Notes under the pieces: generated by a model
Database searches by the model: none
Seen by the model: only the letters and a program-made list of their open reading frames with translations
What the model was told of the DNA's origin: nothing
In this document: positions 9,582 to 20,300 of the stretch, piece after piece
Position numbering within the stretch: position 1 is the stretch's first letter
Layout: each line of letters begins with the position of its first letter
Source: Pseudoneurospora amorphoporcata
Taxonomy: Eukaryota; Ascomycota; Sordariomycetes; Sordariales; Sordariaceae
DNA length: 28,560 nt
Assembly: GCA_033297205.1 (NCBI GenBank)
Contig: MU859356.1
Coordinates: 1-28,560 of the forward strand
Reading direction: 5' to 3'
Position numbers and translations under genes: made by a program

Positions 9582-9802
9582 TGTCATAGGCATTGCATAG
9601 CCTGTTCCTGTATATAGATAGATAGAGGCTGTGCTGTATTGGTGCAGCCAGCTGAGTGCAGCTGTCTGAGTGCAGCACGGCTGGTTACAGCACGGGCCCC
9701 CGCTTGTGCCCTATGTAGTTCTCGTGCGCGTACAGGATTCTCTTCCTGTTCTGCGCACAACAATCAAAGTCCTAGCTTAGTGCTTGCTCGCGCCCCGTGA
9801 CA
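9582..9802 (+). repeat. Element B 5' LTR (221 bp)
   Basis: It starts TGTCATAGGC, ends GCCCCGTGACA and matches 16891-17111. A TATA-like block sits at 9711-9718 (ctatgtag here, ctatatag in the 3' copy). About 43 bases on lies GCACAACAA (9755-9763), complementary to the primer-binding site. If transcription starts there, U3 is about 173 bp and R plus U5 about 48 bp. The start site is inferred from the self-priming model, not seen directly. Confidence 0.95.
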
Positions 9803-9804
9803 CT

Positions 9805-9813
9805 TTGTTGTGC
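9805..9813 (+). promoter_or_regulatory. Element B primer-binding site, self-primer type
   Basis: TTGTTGTGC begins 2 nt after the 5' LTR. It is the exact complement of GCACAACAA at 9755-9763 inside the same LTR. This arrangement is known from Tf1 of fission yeast, where the 5' end of the transcript folds back and primes its own reverse transcription. Element C has the same layout with a different but matching 9-mer. Confidence 0.7.
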
Positions 9814-10067
9814 CTAACCTTCGCGTTGAAGCGTAATAAGTGATTTCGGATTGATCAAGCGTAGTAAAAGACTACCGCAGTAACACAGTCATTACAATAT
9901 CACATTTCGACGAATCGTGCAGTCGTCAAGTAACCCACAGAGAGCGTATACGACACCGGTCTATACGAAGCGAGCATTAGTCAAGCATTTGAGAATAGCG
10001 AGCGAATCGCGAGCGTGAGAGAAGTATCTAACCTTTATTTCCTTTTTCGTTACTCAATTACGATAAG
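9814..10067 (+). other. Element B leader between primer-binding site and gag
   Basis: About 250 bases without an open frame that reads like a retroelement protein. The region would carry packaging signals, but none can be recognised by eye. Confidence 0.5.
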
Positions 10068-12167
10068 ATGTTTGGTCCTAGTGAGAATCAGCCGCCTACG
10101 GATCGAGTTGATCTGCGCGAAGTTTTCCCGGCCTTACTACAAGGCTTTTAATACCTCCAACTTATTTATAAGGAGGAAGCCACTAGCCTTACAGTCCCTA
10201 GCAACTTTGCGGAGACGGCTAGGGCCTCCCGTGAGGTCATAAAATTACTTCACTACTTCGACGTCAAACTCAAAGAGCTCAATGACAAAGTCTTTACGAC
10301 TAGAAGCGAGTTGTCTTCGGTCAAGCAGGAGGCAGAGGCCTCCAAGGCACGAGTAGCCGTCTTCGAAGCCCTTAAGGCTCGGTAAGCCGATTAGGTTAAC
10401 CAATAATAGGCTAAGTATATCGAAATTATTAAAGAGAATATAATATTATAGAAGAACGTAGCAGCCATACAGAACGATATTAATTCCTTACGCACAGCCC
10501 TCTCGCAGAGGGAGCTCGATATTACCGCGGTAGAGCAATAATATACGGATATACTTGCGGCTTCAGTAGCCTAGAATGTAACACTCGACGAGTTGCAGGC
10601 TGGCTACAAAGACGCTTTGAATAAGGCTGGCCAGGTCCATTAGCTAACCGACGAGCTCAAATACACGAAGGAGCAACTCAAGAAAGCGCAAATCGAGGCC
10701 CAATTGGCGGCCGAGCCCGAAGCTATATACAATAAGCCCAATAGCGCTCATCCCGATAGCGCTCATCCCGATGGCGCTCACCCCAACTTCTTTGCTTACG
10801 TCGACGGCGAAGACGTTTGGACTGACGTTTATATGGCGGACGGCAAGCCTAACAGTATAGGAGGAGGTGCTGGCGGTAAACCTAGTGGAGGATTTGATGT
10901 CGGAGGATTTAGGGTTAACGGTACGGGCCGTACTAACGGTGGCGGCATAGGAGGAGCTGCTACTGGCGGCATTAGCGCTAGTAGGTTCCGCGTTAGCGGT
11001 ATGGGAGGAGCCGGCGAACCTTCCGGCCTGACACCCGGAATGGGTAGGGGTTTCGGTAACGGAGGAGGTGGATATAACGGACCCAGCAACGGAGGAGGAT
11101 ATAGCGGACCCGGAGGTTTCGGCCCCAGCGCTCCGAACGGTTGGGTTGTAGGCCCTAACGGTTATTTCTTCCAAATACCCCCAGCGGCACCTTACCCGCG
11201 TCGTCGTAACCTCTCTAAGGACCCTGAGGCTTTTAATAACGAAGAGACCGATATGATTAAACGTTACAACCGCTTTATTGCGTGGTCTATAGCTATTCGT
11301 ATACGTTGGGAAGTCAACGACTTCAACTTTCCCGACGAAAAGACTAAGCTTCTGCATACGATGGGTTGTCTGGGCGGCGAGGCACGCGTCACTATTACTT
11401 CCAGTGTTCGCAAGATCTTAGACAACCTTCATCACTCGGCGGCCTGGGACTGGCCTACCGGCGCGGCTTTCCTTGACTATCTAGCCAGCCGCTACCAGCA
11501 GGGTGACGTGCTGGCGGTCTCGGAGAAGGCTATGTCGCAATTTAAGTAGGCCGGCAAGTACTCCAACTTCGGCAATTTCGAGGCCCAGTTCGTTATGCTG
11601 GCTGATAGGTGTGGCTACGACGCGGCTACGAAGGTTCGCATACTGAAGGACAAAGTTAGCAAAGAGCTTCGTACAGCCATATCTTACTAGTACAATACTC
11701 TTAATCGTAAGGATTGGGAAGGATAGGTAAAGATGTGCCGCGGCTTGGCCAAATCCCTAGACGAAGCAGCATTCCGCAACAATGGCAACCAGGGCAATAC
11801 TAATAATAGCGGTGGTGGCAATAGTAATAAGGACCCCGATGCAATGGATTTCGACCGTTTAAAGATTAACGACATCGACTAAGAAGTTATTTAGTAACGC
11901 TTCGCCGCTAGATAGTATATTAAGTGTAGTAAGCCCGGCTACCAGGCTAAGAAGTGTCGTAGCCTTATCAACTACGGTGGCAAACCTAAGGTTAGCAATA
12001 ATAATAATAGCGGTGGCAATAATAATAAGAATAACGGCGGCAGTAACAAGAACAACCAGGGTAAGCAGAACGTGCGCGCTATAGCTAACACTACTACCCC
12101 CGCCGAGACCGCTGAGACGGCTGCCCTGGAGACCACCGACCAGGGAAATGGCGAGCCCTCGGACTAA
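10068..12167 (+). pseudogene. gag: Gag of element B
   Basis: From ATG 10068 (MFGPSENQPPTDRVDLREVF) one frame runs about 699 codons to TAA 12165-12167. That TAA is likely the real stop, because it sits in the loop of the frameshift hairpin. The N-terminal 200 residues are coiled-coil-like with Gln-type stops. A Gly-rich linker follows (about 10850-11120; GGGG, GGY and GGF runs). The capsid-like part is at about 11160-11740 (DPEAFNNEETDMIKRYNRF). The longest open stretch is 10704-11549. A CCHC knuckle near 11913-11960 reads Y-x2-C-x4-Y-x4-C, so the first Cys and the His were lost to Tyr. An Asn/Gly-rich tail follows. About a dozen and a half stops, no indels. Confidence 0.85.
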
Positions 12168-12182
12168 GACGCATCCGAGGGC
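12143..12182 (+). promoter_or_regulatory. -1 ribosomal frameshift signal of element B: GGGAAAT plus hairpin
   Basis: The heptamer GGGAAAT (12143-12149) lies in the gag frame as G GGA AAT, the canonical X XXY YYZ form. After a 5-nt spacer (ggcga), GCCCTCGGA (12155-12163) pairs perfectly with TCCGAGGGC (12174-12182). This gives a 9-bp stem with a 10-nt loop that holds the gag stop TAA. Slipping by -1 enters the pol frame at TGG 12149, which stays open past the protease motif. Element C has the same parts at the same spacing. Confidence 0.85.
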
Positions 12183-15100
12183 CCAACGGGGGCTATAGGA
12201 GGAGGGAGAGAGATCTGAGTAGTTCTGTCAAGGACATGAGTGTCCACCAGGCTCTTGCTTACTGGAAAGGCGAGCCTTTATCTATAGAAAGCTTAGATGT
12301 TTGTAGACAGAATGCTACTCTCTTATCTACTTACCTTTGGTGCCCCCAGCGTAATGGTGAAATTAACTATATTTCCTTAGTCGACTCTAGTTATACGGGG
12401 AAGGCCTTTATCGATAAGACTTTCGCTGAGAAAGCCTGCTTTAAACTCCATAAGCTAGAAAAAACTAGGCCGTTGCATCTGGCTAACGGAGAACTTAAGG
12501 AATGGGTTTAGTACTATATCGAAACCGAGATGCGGGTCGGCTGTTACAAGGAAACGATAAAAATATTCGTTGCCAACCTGGCGTAGGAATACCCAGTTAT
12601 TTTGGGCTGGCCATAGTTGCAGTTGTATAACCCAAACGTTAACTGGGTTACCAACAAGGTTATTTAAAATAAAGCTTGCGTTAGAAACTGTATTAATAGA
12701 GAAGAGGTTATCAAGGCGGCCGCAGTCACGGCTATGCCACCATCACCGAAAGCGGGACAGGTAGCTCCAGCCCCAGGAGAGGCTGGAAGGGCGATCGCTA
12801 AATGGGCACTGGCCGGTCTCACCGCCGCATAGGAAGGTAGCTAGGGTATGATGGTCGAAGGGTGGGCAAACCTATCCGTAGCAGCCAGCTTCGAGGAACC
12901 CTTTGGACTAGAACGGAAACCAAGCAAGATTAGGGCAATGGTCGAGGTTAAAGGAGGCCGCAGAGTTTGGACAATGGCTAGACCGGAACGTATTAGGCAC
13001 CCGTATAATTATAAGTTCGATATCGCGGGGTTGTAGATGGGCCCCTTCGACTTTACGGATTTTAAAATCGTTAACGTTAAAACTTTTATGTTGAACTCTC
13101 GCATGAGGGGGGTACGTCTTAGCGCTACTATATAGGTAGAGTTTTAAGAAGCTTAGAAGGACAAGTAGCGCGTGGTGATGCTTACCTTGTTAGAAGACGT
13201 ATGGCGAGATATTATGTAGGGGAGGGGCGAGCCCTATAAGAAGTTCTTTGAGGACGAGAAAGTCTACGACCTTATTAATATAATGAAAGTAGAGGCGATA
13301 GGGGAGTAGACCTCGGCGTCCTCCTTCCTACCCGGCGAAACACTACGGTAGTTTGTTATATGTGTGTGCAGACTGGGGGACGAACTAGCGAAACCTACGC
13401 CAATTGAACTAATGGAACTTGAGGAAAGGAAGCTTACCTCGCTAATAGATATTGACCGTATTTGCGGCATTATAGAAGAGGACGTTGCGAAGTTCATAGA
13501 GAAATCTACGAGACTAAAGTACACCCCGGAGGAGATTAGGGACCGTTTCTTAGACGAGTATAAGGATCTTTCGGACGTTGCGAACCCCAGAGACGCTGAC
13601 GTACTCCCGGAACACCGGTTATACGATCACAAGATCGAATTGATCCCGGGCAACGAGTTGCCGTACTCAAGGGCGAGGCCGATGTCTCTATAGGAGCTGA
13701 AGGTGATAAAACAATAGCTAGATAATAATTTGGCTAAAGGGTTTATCCGTCCGTCAACTTCAGACGTAGCATTACCAATTTTATTAGTATAAAAGCCGGG
13801 CGGTAGCGTGAGGATCTATGTTGACTATAGAGGTATTAATAATATCTCTTTAAAGAATAAGTATCCTTTGCTATTAATTAAAGAAACCTTAGATGCGATC
13901 TGCAAGGCAAAGTAGTTCACGAAGGTCGACGTTATCGCAACGTTTAACCGTTTGCGCATAGCGGAAGGTCACGAATAGCTAATAGTATTTATTACGAGGT
14001 TTGGACTTTACGAGTCACTAGTTTGCCCCTTCGGGTTATCGGGAGCACTATCTTCGTTCTAGAACTTTATTAATAATATACTTTACAATATCCTAGACGT
14101 ATACGCCACGGCATATCTCGATAATGTCCTCATCTTTTCAAAAACCTACGAAGAATATATCCAATACGTCCGGAAAGTCCTAAAACGCCTAAGGGATGCA
14201 GGGCTACAGATTGACATAGACAAGTGCGAGTTTCACACGTAGAGAACGAGGTATCTGGGCTTAATTATTACCCCGGGGGGCATTAAGATGGATATGGAGA
14301 AGGTGGAAGTTGTGAAAACCTAGGAGGCACCGACATCCAAACGTCAGTTGCAACGCTTCTTAGGCTTTGCCAACTTCTACCGACGCTTTATAACTAGGTT
14401 TTCGTCGATGGCAAAGCCTTTGTACGAACTAACCAAGAAGGATTCCCCTTGGCAATAGGAGAAACGGCATAAGACTGCTTTCGAGACCTTGAAGAGAGCG
14501 TTTACATCCGCTCCTATCTTAAAGATTTACGATTAGGGGAAGCCTACTGTGGTCGAAGTGGATGCGTTAAACTGGTCCTCAGGGAGCACCCTTTCACAAA
14601 TACACGATAATAGACAGCTCTATCCGGTCGCTTACTTCTCCGCCAAGTACACGGCGGCGGAATATAACTATAACATCTACGATAAAGAGCTACTAGCTAT
14701 AATAAAGGCACTGGAAGAATAGAGGCCCGAATTGGAAGGCGTAGTACGACCGTTCGAAATTATTACAAATCACAAGAATCTAAAGACCTTTAGGACAACG
14801 AAAAGGCTCACGCTACGGTACATACGCTGGTCCGAGTTCTTATCACATTTCAACTTCACCATTAAATACAAGCCCGGCTCCACCAACGTGCGGCCTAATG
14901 CGTTGAGCAGGAAGCCAGAAGACGTACCCCGGGATATTGAAGACGATAGATTACAGGTAAGAAAGAAGCCTCTAATCGACCCCAATTACTTTAACGACTC
15001 CTTCGGCAACATACTGGATACTAAAGGGGAAGGAAAGTTCTACGTCAACGTAATGACCGATACAGGGGAGCCCTTGGTAATCTATACCTTTGAGGGGGAA

Positions 15101-16828
15101 GGAGAATATAACGAAGGGGACGAAGGCATCTACACGGATGACCTACTAGCAAGGTTATATGCTACCTCCGTGCAGATAGTAGAGATTACCGCAGCTATTA
15201 AACATGGCTCGCGCTGGCTAAAGCACTTGAAGAAGGTCATGCGCATACCCTTCGCTGAGTGCTACCTAGTCAACGATAGAGCGATGTTTTGGGATAGAGT
15301 TATAGTACCTCCAAACGACGAGAGGACTTAGCTAGAACTTATCTACCGCACGCACGCTTCAGTACTAGGAGGCCACCCGGGGAGGGATAAGACATTAAAT
15401 ATAATAAACTATTTATACTGGTGGCCAGGGCTGACTACGGCGGTTAATATATATTATAAAGGATACTTGTCTTGCTCTAAGACTAAGCTATTAAGGCACG
15501 CCCCAGCTAGTTTCCTAAAACCACTGCCCCTGCCAAACGCCCTATAGCGTGATATTTCAATAGACTACGTTATACCTTTACCCAAATCAATAAGAGGGAG
15601 TAAGGGTCTAGCCTACCAGCATGTCGCCGTCGTGGTAGATCGGCTGACGAAGATGAGGCACTTTATACCCTGCGAGGGCTTAACGATAGAGGAGTTGGTT
15701 GAAAAGTTTATCGATAGGATTTATACCCTCCATGGTCTGCCAGATACTATCGTCTCCAATAGGGGTGTCCAGTTCGTTTCCACCTTCTGGAGGCAGCTGT
15801 CGGATCGGTTGGGCGTCAAGCTTAAACTGTCATCACTATACTATAAGGAAACTAACGGCCAGACGGAGAGGATTAATGCTGAGATGGAGCAGTATTTGAG
15901 GACATTCGTTAATTGGGCTTAGGACGATTGGGTGGATTGGCTGGCGCTGGCCGAGTTCCAGGGTAATAATCTACAATTATCGACAACGGGGGTATCTCCC
16001 TTCTTTATAAATTACGGCTTTTACCTACGGATGGGAACAGAGCCGTCGAAGCCGATACTACCTAGTACTACGCTAGAGCAACGGAGGTAGATGTTTAGGG
16101 CGAACGAAATCGTGGAGCGTTTTAGAAAGGTTTGGGACAAATTGATCGTCCTTTCTAGGCAGGCACAGGACCGTTACAAAGCGGCGGCGAACGTAAACAG
16201 AACGGACGCGCCGAAGTACAAAGCTGGGGATATGGTCATGCTCAGTATGGAGAATTACGCTACTAGTAGACCTACCTAGAAGCTGTCACCACGGTTCGAA
16301 GGTCCCTTCCGAGTGATGAAAGCTAATTCACACTCATTGGAATTATCTCTGCCAACTAACATGAAGGTAACCCACATTGTTAATATCTCCCGCGTTAAAC
16401 CGTACGAGGAGGGCCTACCGGGGCAGTCCGAGCTGTTCACCGATGTAAAGGCTAATAAGGGTATGGTTGTCACCCGTACAGACGACTTCGTGGAAGAGAA
16501 ACGCTGGGAATTCGAAGAACTGCTGGACTACCGCAAGAACGACAGTGGCTATTACGAATTCCTAGTGAAATGGAAGCACGATCCCGCCGACTGGCAACCC
16601 GTTGCGAACTTAGATAGGTGCTACGAGATAGTCTGGGAGCTTCACGAGAGACGGCCAGACTTGGGCGACCCTTATGCCAACTTTAGAAAGGGTTGGAAGG
16701 CGTGGTTGAAGGCCAGACAGAACCCAGCGCCACCGATGGCCCCCGAGCTACCACTAGCGGGACGACCAGTGCCGGCACCGGCGCGGACCGGACCCGTAAG
16801 AAGGAGCGTAAGGTTAAACAAAAAGTAA
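12149..16828 (+). pseudogene. pol: Pol of element B: PR-RT-RNase H-IN-chromodomain, RIP-inactivated
   Basis: A single frame of about 1560 codons ends at TAA 16826-16828; only point-mutation stops break it. The protease motif at 12380-12391 reads VDSS, so DSG became DSS. In reverse transcriptase (about 13600-14330) the active site at 14114-14125 reads YLDN instead of YLDD. RNase H spans about 14540-14900 and a linker follows. The integrase zinc region (H-x6-H at 15352-15375) has lost its first Cys to Tyr. In the core the second catalytic Asp reads Asn (SNRG, 15758-15760). The chromodomain-like region at about 16455-16680 includes FLVKWKHDPADWQPVANL, and a Pro/Ala-rich, basic tail follows. Protease, reverse transcriptase and integrase have each lost key residues, so the copy is dead. 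Each of these changes except the integrase Asp fits TpG to TpA. The first codons are translated only after the frameshift. Confidence 0.92.
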
Positions 16829-16878
16829 TATTCTTTTGAGTAGTCTTAAACGATTTTTTAACCCCGGGAGTTAGTTTT

Positions 16879-16890
16879 GAGAGGGGGTAG
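16879..16890 (+). promoter_or_regulatory. Element B polypurine tract
   Basis: GAGAGGGGGTAG lies directly before the 3' LTR. It is preceded by TTTT, as in the element C tract. It would prime plus-strand DNA synthesis. The single T interrupts an otherwise all-purine run. Confidence 0.85.
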
Positions 16891-17111
16891 TGTCACAGGC
16901 ATTGCATAGCCTGTTCCTGTATATAGATAGATAGAGGCTGTGTTGCATTGGTGCAGCCAGCTGAGTGCAGCTGTCTGAGTGCAGCACGGTTGGTTATAGT
17001 ACGGGCCCCCGCCTGTGCCCTATATAGTTCTCGTGCGCGTACAGGATTCTCTTCCTGTTCTGCGTACAATAATTAAAGTCCTAGCTTAGTGCTTGCTCGC
17101 GCCCCGTGACA
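16891..17111 (+). repeat. Element B 3' LTR (221 bp)
   Basis: It matches 9582-9802 with 11 transitions and no indel. It keeps tatatag at 17021-17027 as a TATA-like block. The self-primer copy here reads GTACAATAA (17063-17071 region), changed by two C to T steps from the 5' version. Confidence 0.95.
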
Positions 17112-17116
17112 GGAGG
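17112..17116 (+). repeat. Right target-site duplication of element B (GGAGG)
   Basis: A copy of 9577-9581 made when element B inserted. Element C's LTR sequence resumes at 17117. Confidence 0.95.
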
Positions 17117-17283
17117 AAGTGTGCGGAGGTCTAGCTATATGGGCGAGAGCCCTAAGGCCAAACCGTGCGCGCACGTAAAGCTACACGTAACGATAACATA
17201 TGCGAGGATAGAGTTTTAGGCTCTAGATCGTAGCACATGTGCGGTCAATGCAGCACAGCACATTACAAGCTAACCCTGTAATA
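17117..17283 (-). repeat. Element C 3' LTR, proximal part
   Basis: These 167 bases match 24298-24464 with transitions only and complete the LTR begun at 9508-9581. The plus-strand end is gtaata, probably from gtaaca, matching the tattac (from tgttac) at the other end as short inverted termini. Confidence 0.93.
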
Positions 17284-17299
17284 CTATCCTCCCTCAAAA
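17284..17299 (-). promoter_or_regulatory. Element C polypurine tract
   Basis: On the minus strand TTTTGAGGGAGGATAG abuts the 3' LTR. It resembles the element B tract (TTTTGAG then a G-rich run ending in TAG), which supports a close relationship between B and C. Confidence 0.82.
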
Positions 17300-17345
17300 G
17301 AAGCTCGCAGAGCTGAAAAATCTATATATACGTGAAATAATAGAC

Positions 17346-20300
17346 TTAAGACCCTTTATATAGCTTCCTATCCTCGTAAACATCCATTAACTTCCGAAAC
17401 ACCCGACCAAATGCTAGGCACAATCCGTCCTCCATATCCTTCTACGTCCTATCTTCTATAGCGGTAGCCGTTTCTTGCTGGGCCAAACGGTTGGAGCGAC
17501 GCCGTGGTGGCTCGGGGGCGGCCAGTGCTGGCGTTGGGGTATTGGCGGCGAGGCGCTCGAGCACCTTCTGGACCTCTGGAGAGATCGGTCTGTTTGGGTG
17601 GTCGTGATAGAACTATTGAAGATAGTATTTACAATCGATAACGTTACTAACGGGTTCCCAGGTAGGGTTGCCGGTTTTCTATTTGACTTCGTACTTCTAA
17701 TGCTTATTATTACTTATTTATTAACAATCCGTAAAACGCTCGAATACCTACTCTTCGTACTTCTCCTAGTCGTCGGTACGTATTATAACCCTCCCCTTGT
17801 TAGCCCGAATATTTATCGTAGTAGGCTAGCTAGGGAAGCCCTCGCCGGACTATGGTTGCATTATAGAGACGTGGAAAACTAGTGAATACTTTATGTTCGA
17901 CGGGAGCGCGAGGTGTATAGTGTGCGACTCGGCGTGGACAACCTTGAAGGGCCCTTCCTAGCGTAGGCACAGCTTTGCGTACGGTCGTCCGTTAGCGAGG
18001 TTGGCTGTGTTGAGGAGAACTATATCGCCGACACGGTATTTGATAGAGTCGACCCTCTTCCTGTTGGCGTTGTCTTCGTACCGTTCCTGCGTCCGCCGAA
18101 ATTGTTGGATAGTGAAGTCCTAGATTTGCTAGAAACGATCCGCCAGCTCGTTGGCTTTATAGTACTCCTTAAGCTAAATTGGTAAGAGATTTGGTAGTAG
18201 CAGAGTGCGAGGCTCCGTGCCTATACGAGGGTGATATCTATAGTTGGCGAAGAACGGTAAAATACCTATTGACGATAAAACGGCGTTATTCCTAGCGAAC
18301 TCCGCAAGTAGCAACCACTTTGCCCAGTCCGTTTGTGCCCAGTTGATGTAGATCCTCAAAAACTGCTCCATCTCTGCGTTAATACGCTCGGTTTGGGCGT
18401 TCGTCTGAGGGTGGAAAGCGGAGGTGAGCTTGCGAATCACGGATAGCCGCTTGCAGAGGGTGGACCAGAATCGTGAGATAAACTGGGTGCCTCTATCGGA
18501 GAGCACGCTATCCGGAAGGCTATGGATTGAGTAGATACGATCGATGAACCGGTCTATTAGTTCTTCTGCTTCTATGGTTATTGTTGGGATATAGTATCGC
18601 ATTTTGGTAAATCGGTTAACGACGATAGCAACGTATTTGAAAGTCTGGCCTAAATGGGTGCTCGGTGGCAGCGGCGTGACGTAGTCGACTAAGATATCAA
18701 TCCACGGCGCGAGAACGACTGCAACCGGTTTGAGATAACCGGTTGAGCCTCTCTTCAAAGACTTAGTCTTTGCGCACGGCAAGCAACCTTTATAGAAAAG
18801 GCATACGTTGTTATACATCCCCTCCCAATAGAAATCGTATTGTAGGAGCTCGTACGTGGCGTCACGGCCTGGATGGCCGGCGCCCGGGGAATTATGTTGG
18901 CAATTGATTAGTTGGAGTTGGAGATTCTTGTCGTGGGGATCTACGATGACCCGATCTCGCCACTTCGCGATGCCGTTGACGACGTGACACTCTAAAAAGG
19001 CCCTATGGAAAACCTTCCTAATATTAGTTGGCCACTAACGGGCTCCGTTGGTAAGAGAGGATATTAGCTCTTGTAGGAATACGGAGCTCTCGTAGTTAGC
19101 GCGGATAAGGTCGTTGGTAGATAGGGTGTCCAAGTCGTCCGGGCCTAGTAGGCAAAGCGAGAAGCCTGCTGCTAGGTCGTTAGACTCGAGACAACCTTCT
19201 TCAAACCAAGACGGATCCAATAGGGCTCGCTTGCGAGCGACTAGACGATCGTCTTCCTCGTCATCAGGGCGGTCGTTGGGCTTGCAGCTCAGGGCGTCTG
19301 GGCGAAGGTTCTTCGAACTCGGCGTATACTTAATTAAAAAGTTGAACCGTAATAAGAATTAGAACTAGCGTATATGCCGTTAAGTTAGCTGCTTATTCGT
19401 TGTAAACGTCTGGAGGTTCTTGTAATTTATCAAAATATCGAAGGGGAGCTGTGCGCCCTCCAACTCAGGCCTCCATTCTTCTAGGGCTTTGACGATAGCT
19501 AATAGTTCCTTATTATATACATCGTAATTACATTCTTGCGCGGAATGTTTGGCCGAGAAGTAAGCGACCGGGTAAAAGATTCCGTCATTACTATATTGGG
19601 AGAGGGTGCCGCCGGCGGCCCAATTGGAGGCGTTAATTTCGACAATAGTCTTCTTCGTCCAATCGTAGATCTTGAGGACGGGGCCTTCAGAGAATGCCCG
19701 CTTGAGAGCCTCGAAAGCGGCTTGGTGGCGGTCATTCTAAGACCATCCGGCGTCCCTCTTCGTAAGTTCGTAGAACGGGGCGGCCATTAACGAGAATTCT
19801 TTTATAAACCGTTTATAGAAGTTTGTAAAACTTAAGAAGGATTGTAGGGACTTCTTTAACTCGGGCGCCTACCAGTTAACGATAGCCTTAACCTTATTTG
19901 GGTCCATTTCGATGCCTCCCGGCGTAATGATTAAGCCTAGGTATTTCGTCCTCGTAATGTAGAATTCGCACTTGTTAATATTAACGCTAAGGCCCGCTCT
20001 TACTAGCCTATTGAGAACGTCGTTAACGTGCCGCTCGTGGTCTTTAACGTTGTCCGAGTAAATAAAGATGTCGTCGAAGTAAGCAATCGCGTAAATATCG
20101 AGAATATTGTATAAGATATTATTAATATAGTTCTGGAAAGCTCCTGGGGCACTTTGTAAGCTAAATAGAACGACTAAAGATTCAAAAAGGCTAAACCGTA
20201 TTATAAACGCGGTAAGCCACTCGTGGCCCTGCTTGACCCGAATGCGGTTGAATGCGGCGATTATATTAAGCTTCGTAAAAATCTTAGTGCGGTAGATCGC

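Larger units (their letters stand above)
9582..17111 (+). mobile_element. Element B: complete Ty3/Gypsy LTR retrotransposon (about 7.5 kb)
   Basis: The element has 221-bp LTRs with TGTCA...TGACA ends, a primer-binding site, a leader, gag (10068), pol in the -1 frame ending at 16828, a polypurine tract and a perfect 5-bp target duplication. It is inserted in the plus direction inside the 3' LTR of element C. The LTR pair differs at 11 sites, all transitions by hand count. Neither gag nor pol shows an indel, only point-mutation stops and loss of catalytic residues, so it is a relatively young insertion inactivated by RIP. The order PR-RT-RH-IN-chromodomain marks it as a chromovirus-type Gypsy element. 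Confidence 0.95.

Noticed and set aside
10644..11357. Minus-strand ORF of 237 codons
   Set aside because: It is antisense to the Gly-rich and capsid part of element B gag, which has the family-typical order and frame on the plus strand.
17475..17882. Plus-strand ORF of 135 codons with a hydrophobic stretch
   Set aside because: It is antisense to the chromodomain and C-terminal tail of element C pol, which continues in frame from the integrase.
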